From Lepeophtheirus salmonis (Eukaryota; Arthropoda; Copepoda; Siphonostomatoida; Caligidae): a stretch of 64,000 nucleotides of DNA. Location of the stretch: assembly GCF_016086655.4 (NCBI RefSeq), contig NC_052136.2, forward strand, positions 54,986,492 through 55,050,491. The letters are read 5' to 3'. Each line of letters starts with the position of its first letter. Position 1 is the stretch's first letter. Under the pieces are notes generated by a model. The model did not search any database and was not told the origin of the DNA. It was given only the letters and a program-made list of their open reading frames with translations. The position numbers and the translations under genes are program-made. This document shows positions 23,580 through 35,626 of this stretch, piece after piece.

Positions 23580-24690
23580 ATAAAATTTCTTGCATCTACT
23601 AGTTTGATATAACATTCTATGTTTGCAATAATATTGAATTTAGTCAAATATGTGTTAGTACTTTCTTGTTTTGTATTTTTTTAAGTTTTGTATGTTTAAA
23701 CGAAATTAGATTGTTGTGTCTTGTATTGAAAAATAAAATAAAACCTTTTAATCAACCTATAGTTAAAAACCTCCTGTGATAACCCACAACTAGTGACACA
23801 TTGAAATCAGCTGCCAATATGCAAATAAAATCACAAAAAACAAAAATAGTGTATTATTTTTCTCTCGTAAATTAAGGATTTTTGGTATAACTTGATTTGA
23901 TAGGCAAAAACTAATGACAGATTTAGAATCCGCAGCCTAAATGCACTTTAAAAACCCCATGCAAGAAAAATTGTGTTGGACAGTGTTTTATATATAAATT
24001 TCAGGAATTTAATTGCAATTAGATAGTTACAACAAAATTCAAATGCTCCTATACGAGCAAAAAAATAAGCGCCGTTCTTTTTTTTTTTAGTGCGAGCATG
24101 CTCATCGCTTTAAAAAACAAGCAAGAGCACGTTTACGAAATTAGTGACTGAGTGGGAGCGCACTCAGGATTTCTTGAGCGGACTAATGCTGTGAATGTTT
24201 TGAAACATAAATTACATTTTTTTTACAAGTTACAACACTTACAAGTCCTATCAAAAATTTGGTAAGTCGTGTCCTGTGACTCATAGCCCATATGCTAGCT
24301 TCAGACTTGGACTAGGCAAGAACTGATATCAGAATATTTTAGATATTTTACAAATTAGTAGATGTATCCGTATCTCTAGTAGTAGTTGTTATATTTGCTA
24401 AAATTTGTCTGTTTCGTTTGCCAAGAGATTCATACCCTAAGGGATGAATCGGATACAATTTAAAAAAAAATCATTACTAAATATTTACTAATATACTTCC
24501 TGTGACAAGATAAATTTGTCCCATTATCCTTCTTTTCCAAAAGGACAGAAATACAATTTGTTCTTGATCTCTCGTCGTTTACCGGGTGGAAACTTGAAAC
24601 TTATACACTTGGAAAAAAAAAAAAATAGCCTACTACTCTTTAATGATACATTTAACAGAAATATGTATTATTCTTTTTCTAATACATAGT
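23580..24690. other. Gene-free stretch following the hAT terminus
   Basis: No coding sequence. At 24060-24185 there is a patch rich in GAGCG/GCGCTC motifs (GCGAGCATGCTC, GAGCGCACTC, TTGAGCGGAC) that may be the end of an unclassified element. Confidence 0.4.
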
Positions 24691-25230
24691 CAATATCTAT
24701 TTGATTTATTATATTCGGCCGCCATTTGCCTCACAGATGGTGACAAACCTCTTGCGAAAATAGTTGCAAGTATTGCGAATGAAGTTCGGATACATGATAC
24801 CCACTCCTCGACGACGGAGGATTTCATGGCTTCGACTTTCGGGTGACGGATACTACAGATTATCCTCTCAATGTTGGGCCTTAAAAAAAGTCGATAGGAT
24901 TGACATCCGGTGGCCACATTCTCTTGTACCAGAAATCTTTTTGAAAGATGACATTGCCGTCGGGAAAATTTGCCTGGAGCCAGGGGACCAGGTTCACCTT
25001 AACAACGTAGATGAACATGGCTGACATGAGCCTGTAACCCTTCGGGAACCAGATCAGGTGCATCATTGAGGGCAGTCGTATTACGGATGTTTTTTTTCTT
25101 CTCTATGATCTCGTCGGGGTCTAGCCTCTTCATAACATTGTAGATGGTCTTACGAGCCATTCTCGTCAGCCTGGCCACCTCTGTTGGCCTTGAATCTCCC
25201 TGCTATGACATTTCTCGTCCGATTTAAAAA
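24690..25230 (-). mobile_element. Tc1/mariner-superfamily transposase remnant
   Basis: The minus strand reads an N-terminal helix-turn-helix piece (RPTEVARLTRMARKTIYNVM, then KRLDPDEIIEKKK), then PKGYRLMSAMFIYVVKVNLV, NLVPWLQANFPDGNVIFQ, MWPPDVNPIDFF and RHPKVEAMKSSVVEEWV. The domain order matches the family, but large parts are deleted: the block around the second catalytic Asp (FQQD...PSH) is lost. Frames shift several times. Confidence 0.75.
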
Positions 25231-25512
25231 ATTCAAAAATCAGCAAATGCTTGAGATACATGGCTACATACAATTACAAATAGTTAATAATTTTGTCAGA
25301 CATAACCTTTCAAATAAATATAATACAAGTGTATAAGTTTCAAGTTTCCACCTGGTATATATGGGCCATCTTGATATTTATAAGAGTAAATTTTGGCTAT
25401 CATTTACAAATACAAATATATAACTACGGTTTTAATAAAATATTATTAATCAAGATGCATGTAACTCCGCTGTGTATTTTAGCTGGCCCATTAATTTGTA
25501 ATTGGTAGTAAT

Positions 25513-25870
25513 TTAGTAGTTGTCATTATTATTTATTTCCTGAGTAGTGAACATCCTTTCCTAAATAGATTCAATTATAATCAAAGCCTGTTTGAAAGTT
25601 CGTGTGTACTCATAAAAGATGGAGCGTAACCCTAAGGATTTGTTGTAGAGATATAATTGTAAGTCCTTGTTGGACTAAGAGTAGAATTCGGGATGTACAT
25701 CCGAGTAATTCTAGCAAATGTCCTATTTTATATTCTTTTTTCCTTCATTCCTTGTCACAACTGATTGTAGCTGATCTAATGAAACATCATGAGCATTACT
25801 CTTACTCTCCTCAAAACATTCTTCAAATTGTTAGGGTTACCATATTGATTTTTGATTTCTTTTTTTTAAA
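25513..25870 (+). repeat. Repeat family A, copy 1
   Basis: About 360 bp. Conserved blocks: ATTATTTATTTCCTGAGTAG, TCATAAAAGATGGAG, AAGTCCTTGTTGGACT, AAACATCATGA, CTTCAAATTGTTAGGGTTAC, ending in a T-rich run. Full-length-like copies also lie at 27998-28340, 28843-30568 (interrupted) and 32008-32358 (reverse), with partial copies at 27140-27235 and 56052-56250. No coding capacity; origin unknown. Confidence 0.75.
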
Positions 25871-26794
25871 TGCCCATTTCACCCTGGATTTTAACCTTTT
25901 CTAAACAATATTATAATAAAGTATCGAATAAAATACTCTGTAGAATTTTAATATTATGGAAGATGTTTATGTGATTCATTTTAAAATTTTTGTATAAGTT
26001 ATTATGACAATGATAGTCTCTGAGTACAAAAATGATAAATAGAAGTTGATATGATTGACTTATTTAGGTAATACCAAGTGATTTTTAGATCTTTTTTTTT
26101 TTTTTTTCTTGAACTAATGTTGCATGATACAATCAAGGTAACGACGTGTACAATTTACGCGAGTCCTCCCCTATATTAATCCTACCGCTCTAGTAGCACT
26201 ATGATGCAGAGATAAAGAATGGATCTGTAAGGGCTTGTAAATATATATATTGTTATAAAGATAATTATTGAATACTAAGATCTGATATTTAAGAAAAATC
26301 ACTTAGTTGATAAGAAGAAAATTCAACGGGGAAATACTTTTTTTCAAATTATAGCACTCCTTTGCCAATATTTTTATAATTGCATTTTCTCCATAATTGA
26401 ATAGATAATTAATGTAAGAGGTAAGTAGTACACATATTTAAATGCATGATAAATCAAAATCCCCTGCTACTCATAAATGATTACTGATACAAAAATAACC
26501 TAATCGATTCCGAGAAACAAAAGTAGCTTTATTTTGTAATTATTTGATACGTCTATTAAGAATTATTGATTTATAATTAGTAAACTTGAATGGTACTTAT
26601 GACTTATTCAAGTGTATACAATGTACAATAAATACAGTAATACTTATAATTACATGTAACATCTGTGTATAAGAGCCGTATTTGACAAAAAAAATTGACT
26701 TGCACCTTCATAGTACATTTACTGATATAGCCTATTCGGCTCTAAACTACATTTAAAAGCAAATATAACACATTGTAAATTTTTAGTGCAGATA

Positions 26795-27070
26795 GCCTTA
26801 ACAGGGGCGTCTAGATAAGGTGGATTGGCGAAGCTATAGCCCTCCTCCCAAATTAAGGAATTTGTGCTTTTAACTAGAATTTTTTTGGGTCAGGATAAAA
26901 AAAAATTAGTAGTAAAAATATTTTTTTGAAAGATTAAATATTTTAAATTTAATTTTTTTGTGAACAGCTAAGGATTTTTCAATTTTTTTTTCGAAATGGC
27001 TGTGAATTTTTGAAATTATTTTTTCAAAAATTGAATTTTTTCTGAATAGCTCCTGATATTGAAATTAGTT
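26795..27070 (+). repeat. Repeat family E, copy 1 (short)
   Basis: Starts ACAGGGGCGTCTAGATAAGG, then GAAGCTATAGCCCTCC, followed by two to three degenerate units of a T/A-rich motif containing TGAATAGCT/TGAACAGCT spaced about 50-60 nt. The same layout appears at 40270-41080. Confidence 0.6.
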
Positions 27071-27139
27071 TCAAGAAATTTTAATTTACGGTAGAATTGG
27101 TTAATTACTTCTCCCCCATTTTTCTTGTCACTGTTGATA

Positions 27140-27235
27140 TAATAAAACGCCATTATAGCTGAACTGCTATCATCCAAAACATTCTTCAAATTTTCTGGGT
27201 TACCATTTTGATTTTCCGTTTCTTGAATTAGTATG
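27140..27235 (+). repeat. Repeat family A, partial copy
   Basis: Matches the right end of family A: CTGAACTGCTATC, CATTCTTCAAATTTTCTGGG, TTACCATTTTGATTTT. It abuts the end of the family E copy. Confidence 0.6.
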
Positions 27236-27997
27236 CTCAAAATATACACAATTTACATCACTATTTGCTGGTCTGATTATGTACATTGATTGAAGTAAAG
27301 ATACTTGCTCGCATTCCAAATTATCAAAATGGAAACTCTGTGTACAAAATATTAACGAATGATAAGGTTTTACCTAACGTTGTTCCATCATTTATTATCT
27401 ATTAATTCAATGGAGCCCTTGAAGTATTTTTTAAAACAACATTTGACTTTTAATAAAGAGGAGGTTTTACATCCATTCAATCTCATTTTAATGATGAAGA
27501 TTTTATAATTATAAATAATTAATGTAGAGTAAAAAAAAGGTGAGTACATATGTATCAACTTATTGTATATATTATATCGTAAAGGTAAGAATTATTTTTT
27601 CTTCATTTTGAACTACTGACAAAGTAATTTTATAGTCCCATGATTATCTATTAATGATTACTGAAAAGTAAACACCTGTAAGGTAAACAATGATTATTAT
27701 TCATCGTTTACTTAAAGTAAGATGTACATACGTATTATTAGGTGAAACAAAATGTTTTTGGAGATTAGAATATGTTTTTTTTTTCCTTCAAAGCTCTTAC
27801 TTATGTTAGTTATATTTAGACTTGTAAATCCTAAGCCTTTTCGGTATGATAATTTTTGTAAAAGAAGCTGCTTACCATTAATCACGTTTCATTAAATTAT
27901 TTGAAAGAAGATGTGAGATGGAGGAAATAAACGCAAATCACACTTATAGCTAGTGTTTATTATAAATTAAGGATCCTAAGGATTGAATTTTTTTCCT

Positions 27998-28340
27998 TAG
28001 CTTCTATTATTACTATTTAATTCCTGAGTTGTGAACTTCTGTTTCTACTAATTGAATTACATTCAAGGTTTAATTGAATATGAGTATGTGCTCATAAAAG
28101 ACGGAGAGTAAACTTGAGGATTTGTTGCAGAGTTGTAGTTGTAAGTCCTTGTTGGACTCAGAGTAGAATTTAGGATCAACATCGAAGTAATTCTTTACTA
28201 TACCCTATGCCCCCCCCTTGTTAAAGCTGTTTGTAACTGACCTAATGCAACGTCATGACAGCTAAACTGCTTTCCTGCAAAAAATATTCCTTAAATTGTC
28301 AGGGTTACCATGTTAATGTTGGCTTGCTTTTTTTAACATG
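27998..28340 (+). repeat. Repeat family A, copy 2
   Basis: Near full-length copy with the same block order as 25513-25870. It ends about 40 bp before a reverse-transcriptase fragment. Confidence 0.75.
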
Positions 28341-28382
28341 AGACTAGAGTATCGTCCGGGATAAAAAAAAATTAGAAGCATT

Positions 28383-28665
28383 GCGTTGATGTCAATTGAC
28401 TTCGAGAAAGGATCTGACAGCATTTCTCATAAGTATGTCATCAAATCTTAAAATATCGGGGTTTTAGAGAATTTTTTATTAGAATGGTTCCTGTTGGAAT
28501 GAGGCACCTATATATGTACAAGATACATTAGTGGTAAGTAGAACGTTGGGATTAAACGAGCCTGCCGTCAAGGAGGCCCAATATTTTCCAGCCTTTTCGG
28601 TGTGGCAGTCGACAATTTAATTTGGGAAATTGATAAAAATAATGATAATCAAAGGTATCACTACA
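28383..28665 (+). pseudogene. Non-LTR reverse transcriptase fragment
   Basis: Reads MSIDFEKGSDSISHKYVIKS, then ENFLLEW, a degraded middle, and ACRQGGPIFSSLFGVAVDNL followed by IWEIDKNN. This corresponds to palm motifs A (DFEKAFDSISH) and B (RQGxPxSxxLF) of LINE-type reverse transcriptases. Motif C (YxDD) is not seen. Stops and frameshifts are present, so it is dead. Confidence 0.75.
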
Positions 28666-28842
28666 AAAAAATTTAGAACGTAAAAGTCGAACCATTTCAT
28701 CTTAGGAAATATTTAACAAACCCTACTATATATTTGATTCGTTCTCACTAGCCAACAGTGATAGTTAGTGATGTAAATCCTATGATTTTTTCACGTTTTT
28801 TTTTTTGGAACTGGTAATTTGGAGAATGAATTCTCCTTAACG

Positions 28843-28979
28843 TAGCAGTTGTTATTATTATTTAATTTCTGAGTAGTGGACTAACTTTCCTAAATAGATT
28901 GAATTAAATTCATAGCCTGATTGAACATCTTGTGTGTTTATAAAAGACTGAAAGTTACCTTAATGATTTGTTGTGGACT
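28843..28979 (+). repeat. Repeat family A, copy 3, left part (interrupted)
   Basis: Left portion of a family A copy, running to TTGTTGTGGACT where the long-terminal-inverted-repeat element begins. The right portion resumes at 30344. TGTGGACT here and TATGGACT at 30344-30351 are the target duplication (7 of 8). Confidence 0.75.
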
Positions 28980-30343
28980 AGGGAGATGCAGTTGGCCCAC
29001 AATTATCAGAGTCAGCAGAACTTAGAACTGCAGCTGGCAATATATAAATTTTAGCAAATTTGGTTAATGTTTACCTCTAGCAGAATTGCAATTTCTAAAC
29101 GCGTGTAAACCAAAACTTTTTTATTATGGGCTTTATAAAAAAATGTTGAAAAGTAACATACTTTTATAATTAAATAAAGATTATCTTATTCTATAATTTT
29201 TTTGGTCACTTCAATTACCTTGATTGTATCAAGCAATATGTGATTGTGCCTAGACTGTTTATTAAATAAAGAAGACCTTATTAAACTTTAGTTCAGAAAA
29301 GAATAAGAAAAATAATAATATTTTTTTCTTTTTTACTAATTATCATCTTTATATAATGGTATAAATTTATAATTATAATTAAATTAGTAACTACTTTACA
29401 CATATAAATACATGTTATTTGTCAATTTTTAAATATCAACTACTTTTTTGGCTTTCTGTTCCTTTGATTTGGAAAGGAATATCTCGAACCCTGTCTCTTG
29501 CTGCAGATTCTTCGTATTAAAGTCAGTAATTTTGACATCATGTATGTTTTGATGTTATATCTAACTTGATCAACAAATAACGCTAATGGTTCGAGTTTTT
29601 CAATTAGGTACCACAAATGTGCCCAGAATGCCTTGATTACTGCATCTGCACATGTTTTAAACATAAAGTTATTGACTGATATGAGATAATTCAAAGGTGC
29701 TGCTGAATGACGTGGAGCTGTACACTACCAGGACAGGTAACCGAAAATGGAAAAGCATACATCCGTATTTAGTTTCTGCGACTGTTCATTCACAAATAGA
29801 GTCCCTTTATATAATTCTTGAACTATATTTTTGCTAAGCAGATTGATCTTTATAGCATATAGGAGCTTAGGCATCCAGCTTGCTTTGTGCTTTGGAAACC
29901 TTTATCATTTCCTTTGCTCATGTAGAAAATTACCATCATTACAAGCTCCTTCCAATCCCTTCTATTTCTAAAAAAGAAAGGTTTTCCTTTTTTTATTTTT
30001 GGACTGAAGTTTAATAATGTATATTATATTTAATAAACGGTCTAGGCACGATCATTTATTGCTCTCTACAATCAGCGAAATTAGAGTCACAAAAAAATTT
30101 ATAAAACATCATAATCTTTTTTCGTTCATAGAAATATTTCTTTGTAAAACATTTTTTTTTTAAACTGGACATTTTTTTTTGCTTCATACGTGATTAGAAA
30201 TTACAATTGTGCTAGAGGTAAACGTAAACCAAATTTTCTAAAATTTTGTATTTGTGGTTCTACTTACCTAGTGGCAGTACCATAATTAGGTTCCACTGAT
30301 TCTGACAAGGAATTCTTATTTCGGGGCAACTGTATCACTCTAT
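28980..30343. mobile_element. 1.36-kb DNA transposon with long terminal inverted repeats
   Basis: The left end (28980-~29303) and right end (~29990-30343) are inverted copies, alike over about 320-350 bp. Clear blocks are GTTTACCTCTAGCA, AATTTGGTT, GTGCCTAGACTGTTTATTAA and TTATTAAACTTTAGTTCA. The termini are AGGGAGATGCAGTTGGCCC and, reverse-complemented, ATAGAGTGATACAGTTGCCC. An 8-bp near-perfect duplication flanks it. Inside, on the minus strand (29694-29440), an 84-codon ORF contains AHLWYLIEKLEPLALF, resembling an HLWYL-type segment I associate with element-encoded proteins but cannot assign. The 8-bp duplication fits hAT or P superfamilies. Confidence 0.75.
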
Positions 30344-30568
30344 TATGGACTTATAATTGTAAGCCTTTCTTGAACTCAGAGTAGAATTGAAGATCGATGT
30401 CGGAGTAACTCTTACAAATGTCATAGTTTATTTCGTTCTTCTCGTCGTTATAGCTGTTTGTAGCCGCCGATATAATCAAACGTCATGAAGCTATGCTGAT
30501 TTCTTACAAAACAGTCTTCAAATTGTCAGGATTACCATGTTGATTTTGATTTCTTTTTTTTTAACATG
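30344..30568 (+). repeat. Repeat family A, copy 3, right part
   Basis: Continues family A from TATAATTGTAAG through AACGTCATGA and CTTCAAATTGTCAGGATTAC to the terminal T-run. Removing the inserted element and one 8-bp duplicate restores collinearity with copies 1 and 2. Confidence 0.75.
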
Positions 30569-30779
30569 ACCAAAATGCAACTAATTAGCATCACAACTTA
30601 TAGCACCACAACAGCTCCGCAGTCATTCATGAACATACAACTCAAGATTGCACTTTATATTTTTATATTCTCTCCTCAAACTTGAAAGAATATTTTTACA
30701 GCTTTAGAAAATATAGAACCCTAGTCAAGTTGCTAACAACAACAAAAAACAACACGATATGCTAGAAAATGCTTAGGAT

Positions 30780-31580
30780 TTACAAACGGAGTAATCCATT
30801 AAAATTTGAATTTAAACTTTAACAAGATATAATTTATTACTTAAAAATATAATTTTAATATGATTAATATTATGATTAGATTTGTGTATGAGCTCTCTTA
30901 ATATTTTAGCCGCCTTTAGAGGCAAGTCTAGCTTCTAGGCGGCGTTGTAAGGCTTGGCACCCCCTGTGGATGTATTTCATGGCGTCCCAGTGCTAGCTGA
31001 CAGGAGACAGAAACTACAGGGTTTCCCCCTCTAAATGTACCCAAAAGGTGTAGTCGAGGGGGTTGGTATTAGGTCTTTTTGTGGGCAAAAGTGTCAAAAA
31101 AAAAAAGAAGTTGGAAAGACTCATTCCATAGAGTCTTGCAACGGAGGAGATGGGGTTATTTCATTGCTGGTGTCAAAAGCAGCTTCTCCGCCCTCAAAAG
31201 GCTCTTTCCATCCAGTTTTTTAACAGCTCTCTGAACAGTCTGGTGTGAAACTCCGATATCTCTTGCATGGCTCTCATGGACTTGAGGAGATTGCCCTGGG
31301 ATATTTTCTTTAACATCTCCAGGTCCAGTTTGGCATTTTTGACGGGGCTCTTCTTCCTCTCCAACGTTTTGCAATTGCTGGCGGCGTGGGCAGTGGTCTC
31401 GGGAACGCCCAACTGCTTAGTGATCGGAATGGAAATCCGTCAATCTCGTTCAATTGTCATTTTCTCGACTTGTGGGTAAGTTAGAGAGCTTAAATTTGAC
31501 TTGTTTTGTAACTAATTGTTTATGCTTCAATAATTCGAGATATGAATTAATTTCAATTACTCAACCTTTATTAATTATTG
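30780..31580 (-). mobile_element. Internally deleted Tc1/mariner-superfamily element
   Basis: Minus strand: start region MTIERD then a stop, KQLGVPETTAHAASNC, a helix-turn-helix segment ARDIGVSHQTVQRAVKKLDG, then RAEKLLLTPAMK in a shifted frame. It jumps to a C-terminal-like block near 30990-30905. The catalytic core is deleted. Related to the element at 20215-20790 (shared untranslated leader and right-end sequence), so these are two members of one family in opposite orientation. Confidence 0.72.
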
Positions 31581-32005
31581 AATAGGCAAGTGTTCAGATT
31601 TCAATGGAACATGCGGTAGTGTCCCGTATGACATAATATCCGTGAAGTTGAGATAAGGCTGCATACATTTATGATCTTCTTTAATTTTCAAATAACTATT
31701 AAATTGACAATTTATTTTTAAGAATTTTGCATATTATAATATTCAAAACTAATTTAATATCCCTTTCAAAATAAGGAAGTTCTTTGATTAGAAACGTGTC
31801 TGGTTTGTTGGAGTCAAAATTTCACGATAAATCGTATTTTTGGAAATACGACCATTACTAATGTGCTTACCAAATGTATATCTTTGTGGCATTTTCTCTC
31901 TTCCAAACAAATATCATTTTAAATCACAGAACCTCTATATTTTCAAAAGAAAAATCGTTGGAGAGCTCTTAGAAATAAGTAGTGTTGAAAGTCCTGTGTA
32001 TTTTG
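31581..32005. other. Gene-free spacer between two repeats
   Basis: AT-rich; no gene or element recognised. Confidence 0.35.
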
Positions 32006-32007
32006 GA

Positions 32008-32358
32008 CATGGAAAAAAAAGAACATAAAATTAAAATGGTAACCCTGAAAATTTGAAGGATATTTTATTGAAGAGCAGCTTACTGTCATGACGTTTCATT
32101 AGATCAACTTCAATCAGCTGTGACGAGGGAGGAGAGGAATAAAAAGGGCATTGGCAAGAATTTCTCCGATGTTAACCTTCAATTCTACTCTGAGTCCAAC
32201 AAGGAACTAGAACTAGAACTCTTCAAAAAATCTTCTGGGTTTTACTCTCCGTCTCTTATGAGTGTACAGGAATTTTCAATCTAGTTTTTAATATAATTGA
32301 ATGTATTAGGAAAGAAAGTTCACTACTCAGTAGTTAAATAATAACGACAAAAGCTAAA
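32008..32358 (-). repeat. Repeat family A, copy 4 (reverse)
   Basis: Reverse-complement copy: GTAACCCTGAAAATTTGAAG, GTCATGACGTTTCATTAGAT, CTCTGAGTCCAACAAGGA and TTCACTACTCAGTAGTTAAA match family A blocks in reversed order. Confidence 0.75.
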
Positions 32359-32999
32359 GAAAATAATACTCATTCTTGGTCAGCTAAAAAACAAAAATGA
32401 TTTACATCGCTAGAAATACCATTCCAAACGCGTTGTTTACGTCTGCATGCCCGATAGATGTTGAAGCACATTTTAGTTATACGATTCTATATGAAAGCAG
32501 TTTTGCAATCACCAACTACATAGGTAATTGTAGAAGCTTATGCTAATTTTATAGGCACTATTAATAGACTTCTTCATCGTTTTGCCGCTATTGTTCTAGA
32601 ATATTAATGGCTGGGTTGTATTTAACAAAGTAGGTGAGCAAATGGCAAATTGTAGAAGACTTAATAACATAAGAAAATAATTATTCGCCTCCCCCTTTAA
32701 TTGCATTATTCAATTGTAGGGACCTTAATATGTTATTCACTATGCACATGGTTAAGAATCCGTAAAATGAGATGTAGTGTTTAATTTATGGCTTCGTTTT
32801 TTAATTTACACTAATCAAAATTAATTTATTACGCAATCATTCTTTATATAGATATTTCAATTTAAAGTTTAATAATTTTTATACTTTATCAAGAACAAAA
32901 GGGTAAATTTAACTCATTTTCAGCAAAAGTATATTCACGATAAGTGTCTCAAATGTACTTTTTTTAAAAGATTCAATCACCAAAACCTATGTATAAAAA
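32359..32999. other. Gene-free stretch
   Basis: No gene recognised; AT-rich spacer between family A and family D copies. Confidence 0.35.
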
Positions 33000-33742
33000 T
33001 GAGAAAAATAAATTTTAGTCCTTCTCTTCAGATGCAAGAGTATCTTTTAAGCACTCTGGAAGAAAAAAATCCTACCAAAACCCGAAGAAAGTAGAGTGGT
33101 TCTGATCGTCTGAGTATCCAAAGTATTTTGTTGTGCTACAATTAGTTTTTCTTCAAAATGAACAATAAGGACTATATTCTAATGTATCATTTGAGAAAAT
33201 CAACTTGAATGAAGCTTGTGAAATTGAAAAACATCACTGTAAAGTTTAAACTTCTAAAATTCACCAACATAACTTTAAAATTGAAACTTCTGAATTATTT
33301 ACAAATAGAGAATGTCGTAAAAATCAGTCATTGTCAAATAGCTATTGATGTCAGAAACGCCGTTTGAAGACTGAAACTTTACAAACATAACTTTTTCATT
33401 AAAATACTACAGGAGATTGAATTAATGGGCCACCCTAGTATACAGGCTAAAAGAAAAATTTGGAAGAAGAAGAAGTTGACCTTTGACCTTTTTATATAGC
33501 CTTAAAACTGTACTTTATTAACTAATAAAATTATATAACTATTACTTTAAGGATAAAAAGGCTTCAATGATCATGCCATTTGCGATTTTCTTTTATGACT
33601 TTGAAAATAGATTAAAAAAATTCGAAATTTTTGGGTAGGGTTTTTTTTTGGGCAGGAATTAAAACTCATTTTTTCTAAAGTACTTAAAAGATGCTCTTGC
33701 ATCCTAAAAGTTGGGCTATAATTGAATATGATTTTAACCCTA
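33000..33742 (+). repeat. Repeat family D, complete-looking MITE-like copy
   Basis: Terminal inverted repeats: CAGATGCAAGAGTATCTTTT at 33030 and, reversed, GGATGCAAGAGCATCTTTTA near 33704. Weaker inverted similarity extends about 30-40 bp outward on each side. The body contains three spaced ACATAACTTT repeats and GTTGACCTTTGACC. Non-coding. Related copies: 55370-56008 (+) and 15713-16065 (-). Confidence 0.7.
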
Positions 33743-34394
33743 TTTATATGAATAATACAAAGTTTGTCTGTTTGTCCACTCTTCATTTTTGAGTGTTTCG
33801 CCTCTTGAAAAAAAGTAACCCAGCTTGCTTTTATGTTATCGCCACACATATGTTATTAAGGGGTTAGGTCAGCTACTAAAGTCACTCTCTATCTAAAATG
33901 TGAACATAAGTGATTTTGTCTAATGGCATGTTCGATGAGTGAGTGTACTCTTATTATCCACGGTGTTTTTTTATGCAGAAATAGATTGCGAAAAAATGTC
34001 TATAAACTATGTTTGTAATCTAGATTTAACAAAAAAAATTAAAAACTTAACCCTATATCTAAAGTAATTATATGTATTTGTATAATAAAACCAAATATTT
34101 GTTTTATAAGTAATAAAAGAATCCCCTATAGAAGCATATGTAATATATGTATAAATGTATCTGAGTTTCAAAGTGTACTCATTCACATTAGATTATGTAG
34201 GTAATCCCCAAGAGAGTCAATAAATCTCGTTTGAAAGAGTAAAAATTATTGATTTCTATATAAAATAAAAAGTAAATGTATAAGGCACTTGATTTTATGA
34301 TATTAGCCATGCGCTCAACATCATTAAGGACTTATCTTAATTGCGATCATATAACTTTAGATCACAAACATGTCCATATAATAGTTTGGGGAAA
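33743..34394. other. Gene-free stretch
   Basis: AT-rich sequence between family D and the nested mariner; nothing recognised. Confidence 0.35.
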
Positions 34395-34623
34395 AAATAA
34401 TTTCGTATTTTTCACTATATTTCAATGCTTTAGAAGATGTGTTACAATCATACGATTGAAGCCAAGTATGCCCTGCTCTGTTTGATAACTTTTTGCCAAT
34501 GATAATCTAACTTCATAATGCCCTTCTCGTAGAAGCCATTGGCAGAAAAACTCAGATATCAAATTTAAAAATGCCTTTATTGAGGACAAAGCTATACCCC
34601 CAAGTACGTTGGCCATAGACAGA

Positions 34624-34636
34624 AACAGGTGGTAGT
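34624..34636. repeat. Target-site duplication (left), 13 bp
   Basis: AACAGGTGGTAGT, identical to 35627-35639. Flanking bases on both sides differ, so the duplication is exactly 13 bp. Confidence 0.85.
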
Positions 34637-35626
34637 AAAATTCATTTCAAACAAAACATACAATCTGTAAAAAGAACTTAAGCTTTTGGTGCCCTCACAA
34701 TAGTTTCTCGGATTAGGTATCCTACTGCAGTCCGGTCTGAGTGAGTTCTATCACCATTGTTCAACCAGCCACTGATATCAGAATTCATTAAAAAATGGAG
34801 AGGTTGGAGAAAGAATGTCTTAGAAAAGATTGAATATAGTCTAAAGCTGTGTCCTCTCAATCATACATTTAGGGCATTTATAAACAAAATGAAGTGGGTC
34901 TTCATCTCTTAAACCATACCCGCGACATAGTGGGCTAACTTCATGGTGTATGAGATGAAGTGTTGGCGTAACAGACAATATCCAGTGATAAACTGAACCA
35001 AGGAGTTCAGTTTTCCTTTAAAAAAACCAATAAATGCTTCCACCTCCTAACGCTAACTCTTTTGAGCATCGCACGGCTTTGACGGCAATAGTTCGACCAA
35101 AGTGTTTGCCATTTTTCTATGTAATGGGTCCAACAATTCGGGCAGGAGGTTGATCCAGAGCTCCAGCTTTGGCTAGCATGTTAGCCTAATTTCTGGTGAC
35201 ACTACTGTGACCTCTTAACCCAGCAGAGGGAGAGAAGAACATCACTAGCTAACGACATCAACATATTTTTCGTATCTCGGACAAGAGATCTCTTTGTCTC
35301 TATCGACTGCAATGCTCCAATGGCTACTTGAGAGTCTGACTAGATACAAATCCTCTAGGCTCCCATTTCTCATGATTGTCTTTAATCCAAGAAAGAGCCT
35401 CTTTTATGGCAAGCATCTCGACTTGGAAAACAGTGTTTTGAGGAGTGAGGGTTATGGAGACTTCCCCCCCTACTTGATCACCTTTAGTGATTATAGATCC
35501 CAAGCCAAAGGCGGTCGCTCTTCGATCCATCTGAGAATATATGAGTTTGGATTTCAATCTCTTTATCAAGAAAGTTGCATTTCCATATTTTCGTTCGATT
35601 TATTTGGAACGAAAATATAGAAATGC
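34637..35626 (-). mobile_element. 5'-truncated non-LTR retrotransposon fragment with RNase H region
   Basis: A 990-bp insert inside a mariner. The minus strand reads an RNase H-like segment (35569-35324: FGLGSIITKGDQVGG, NTVFQVEMLAIKEALSWIKD), then GHSSVTRN, NMLAKAGA (compare GHSGVxGNExADxLAKxGA) and, at about 34960-34860, PLCRGYGLRDEDPLHFVYKC, a C-terminal zinc knuckle (CxxC...HxxxxC-like). The expected SDSQ motif reads SSQ, and several stops are present. The 13-bp target duplication and 5' truncation fit LINE-type integration. Likely Jockey/I-group since it has an RNase H; clade not settled. Confidence 0.8.
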
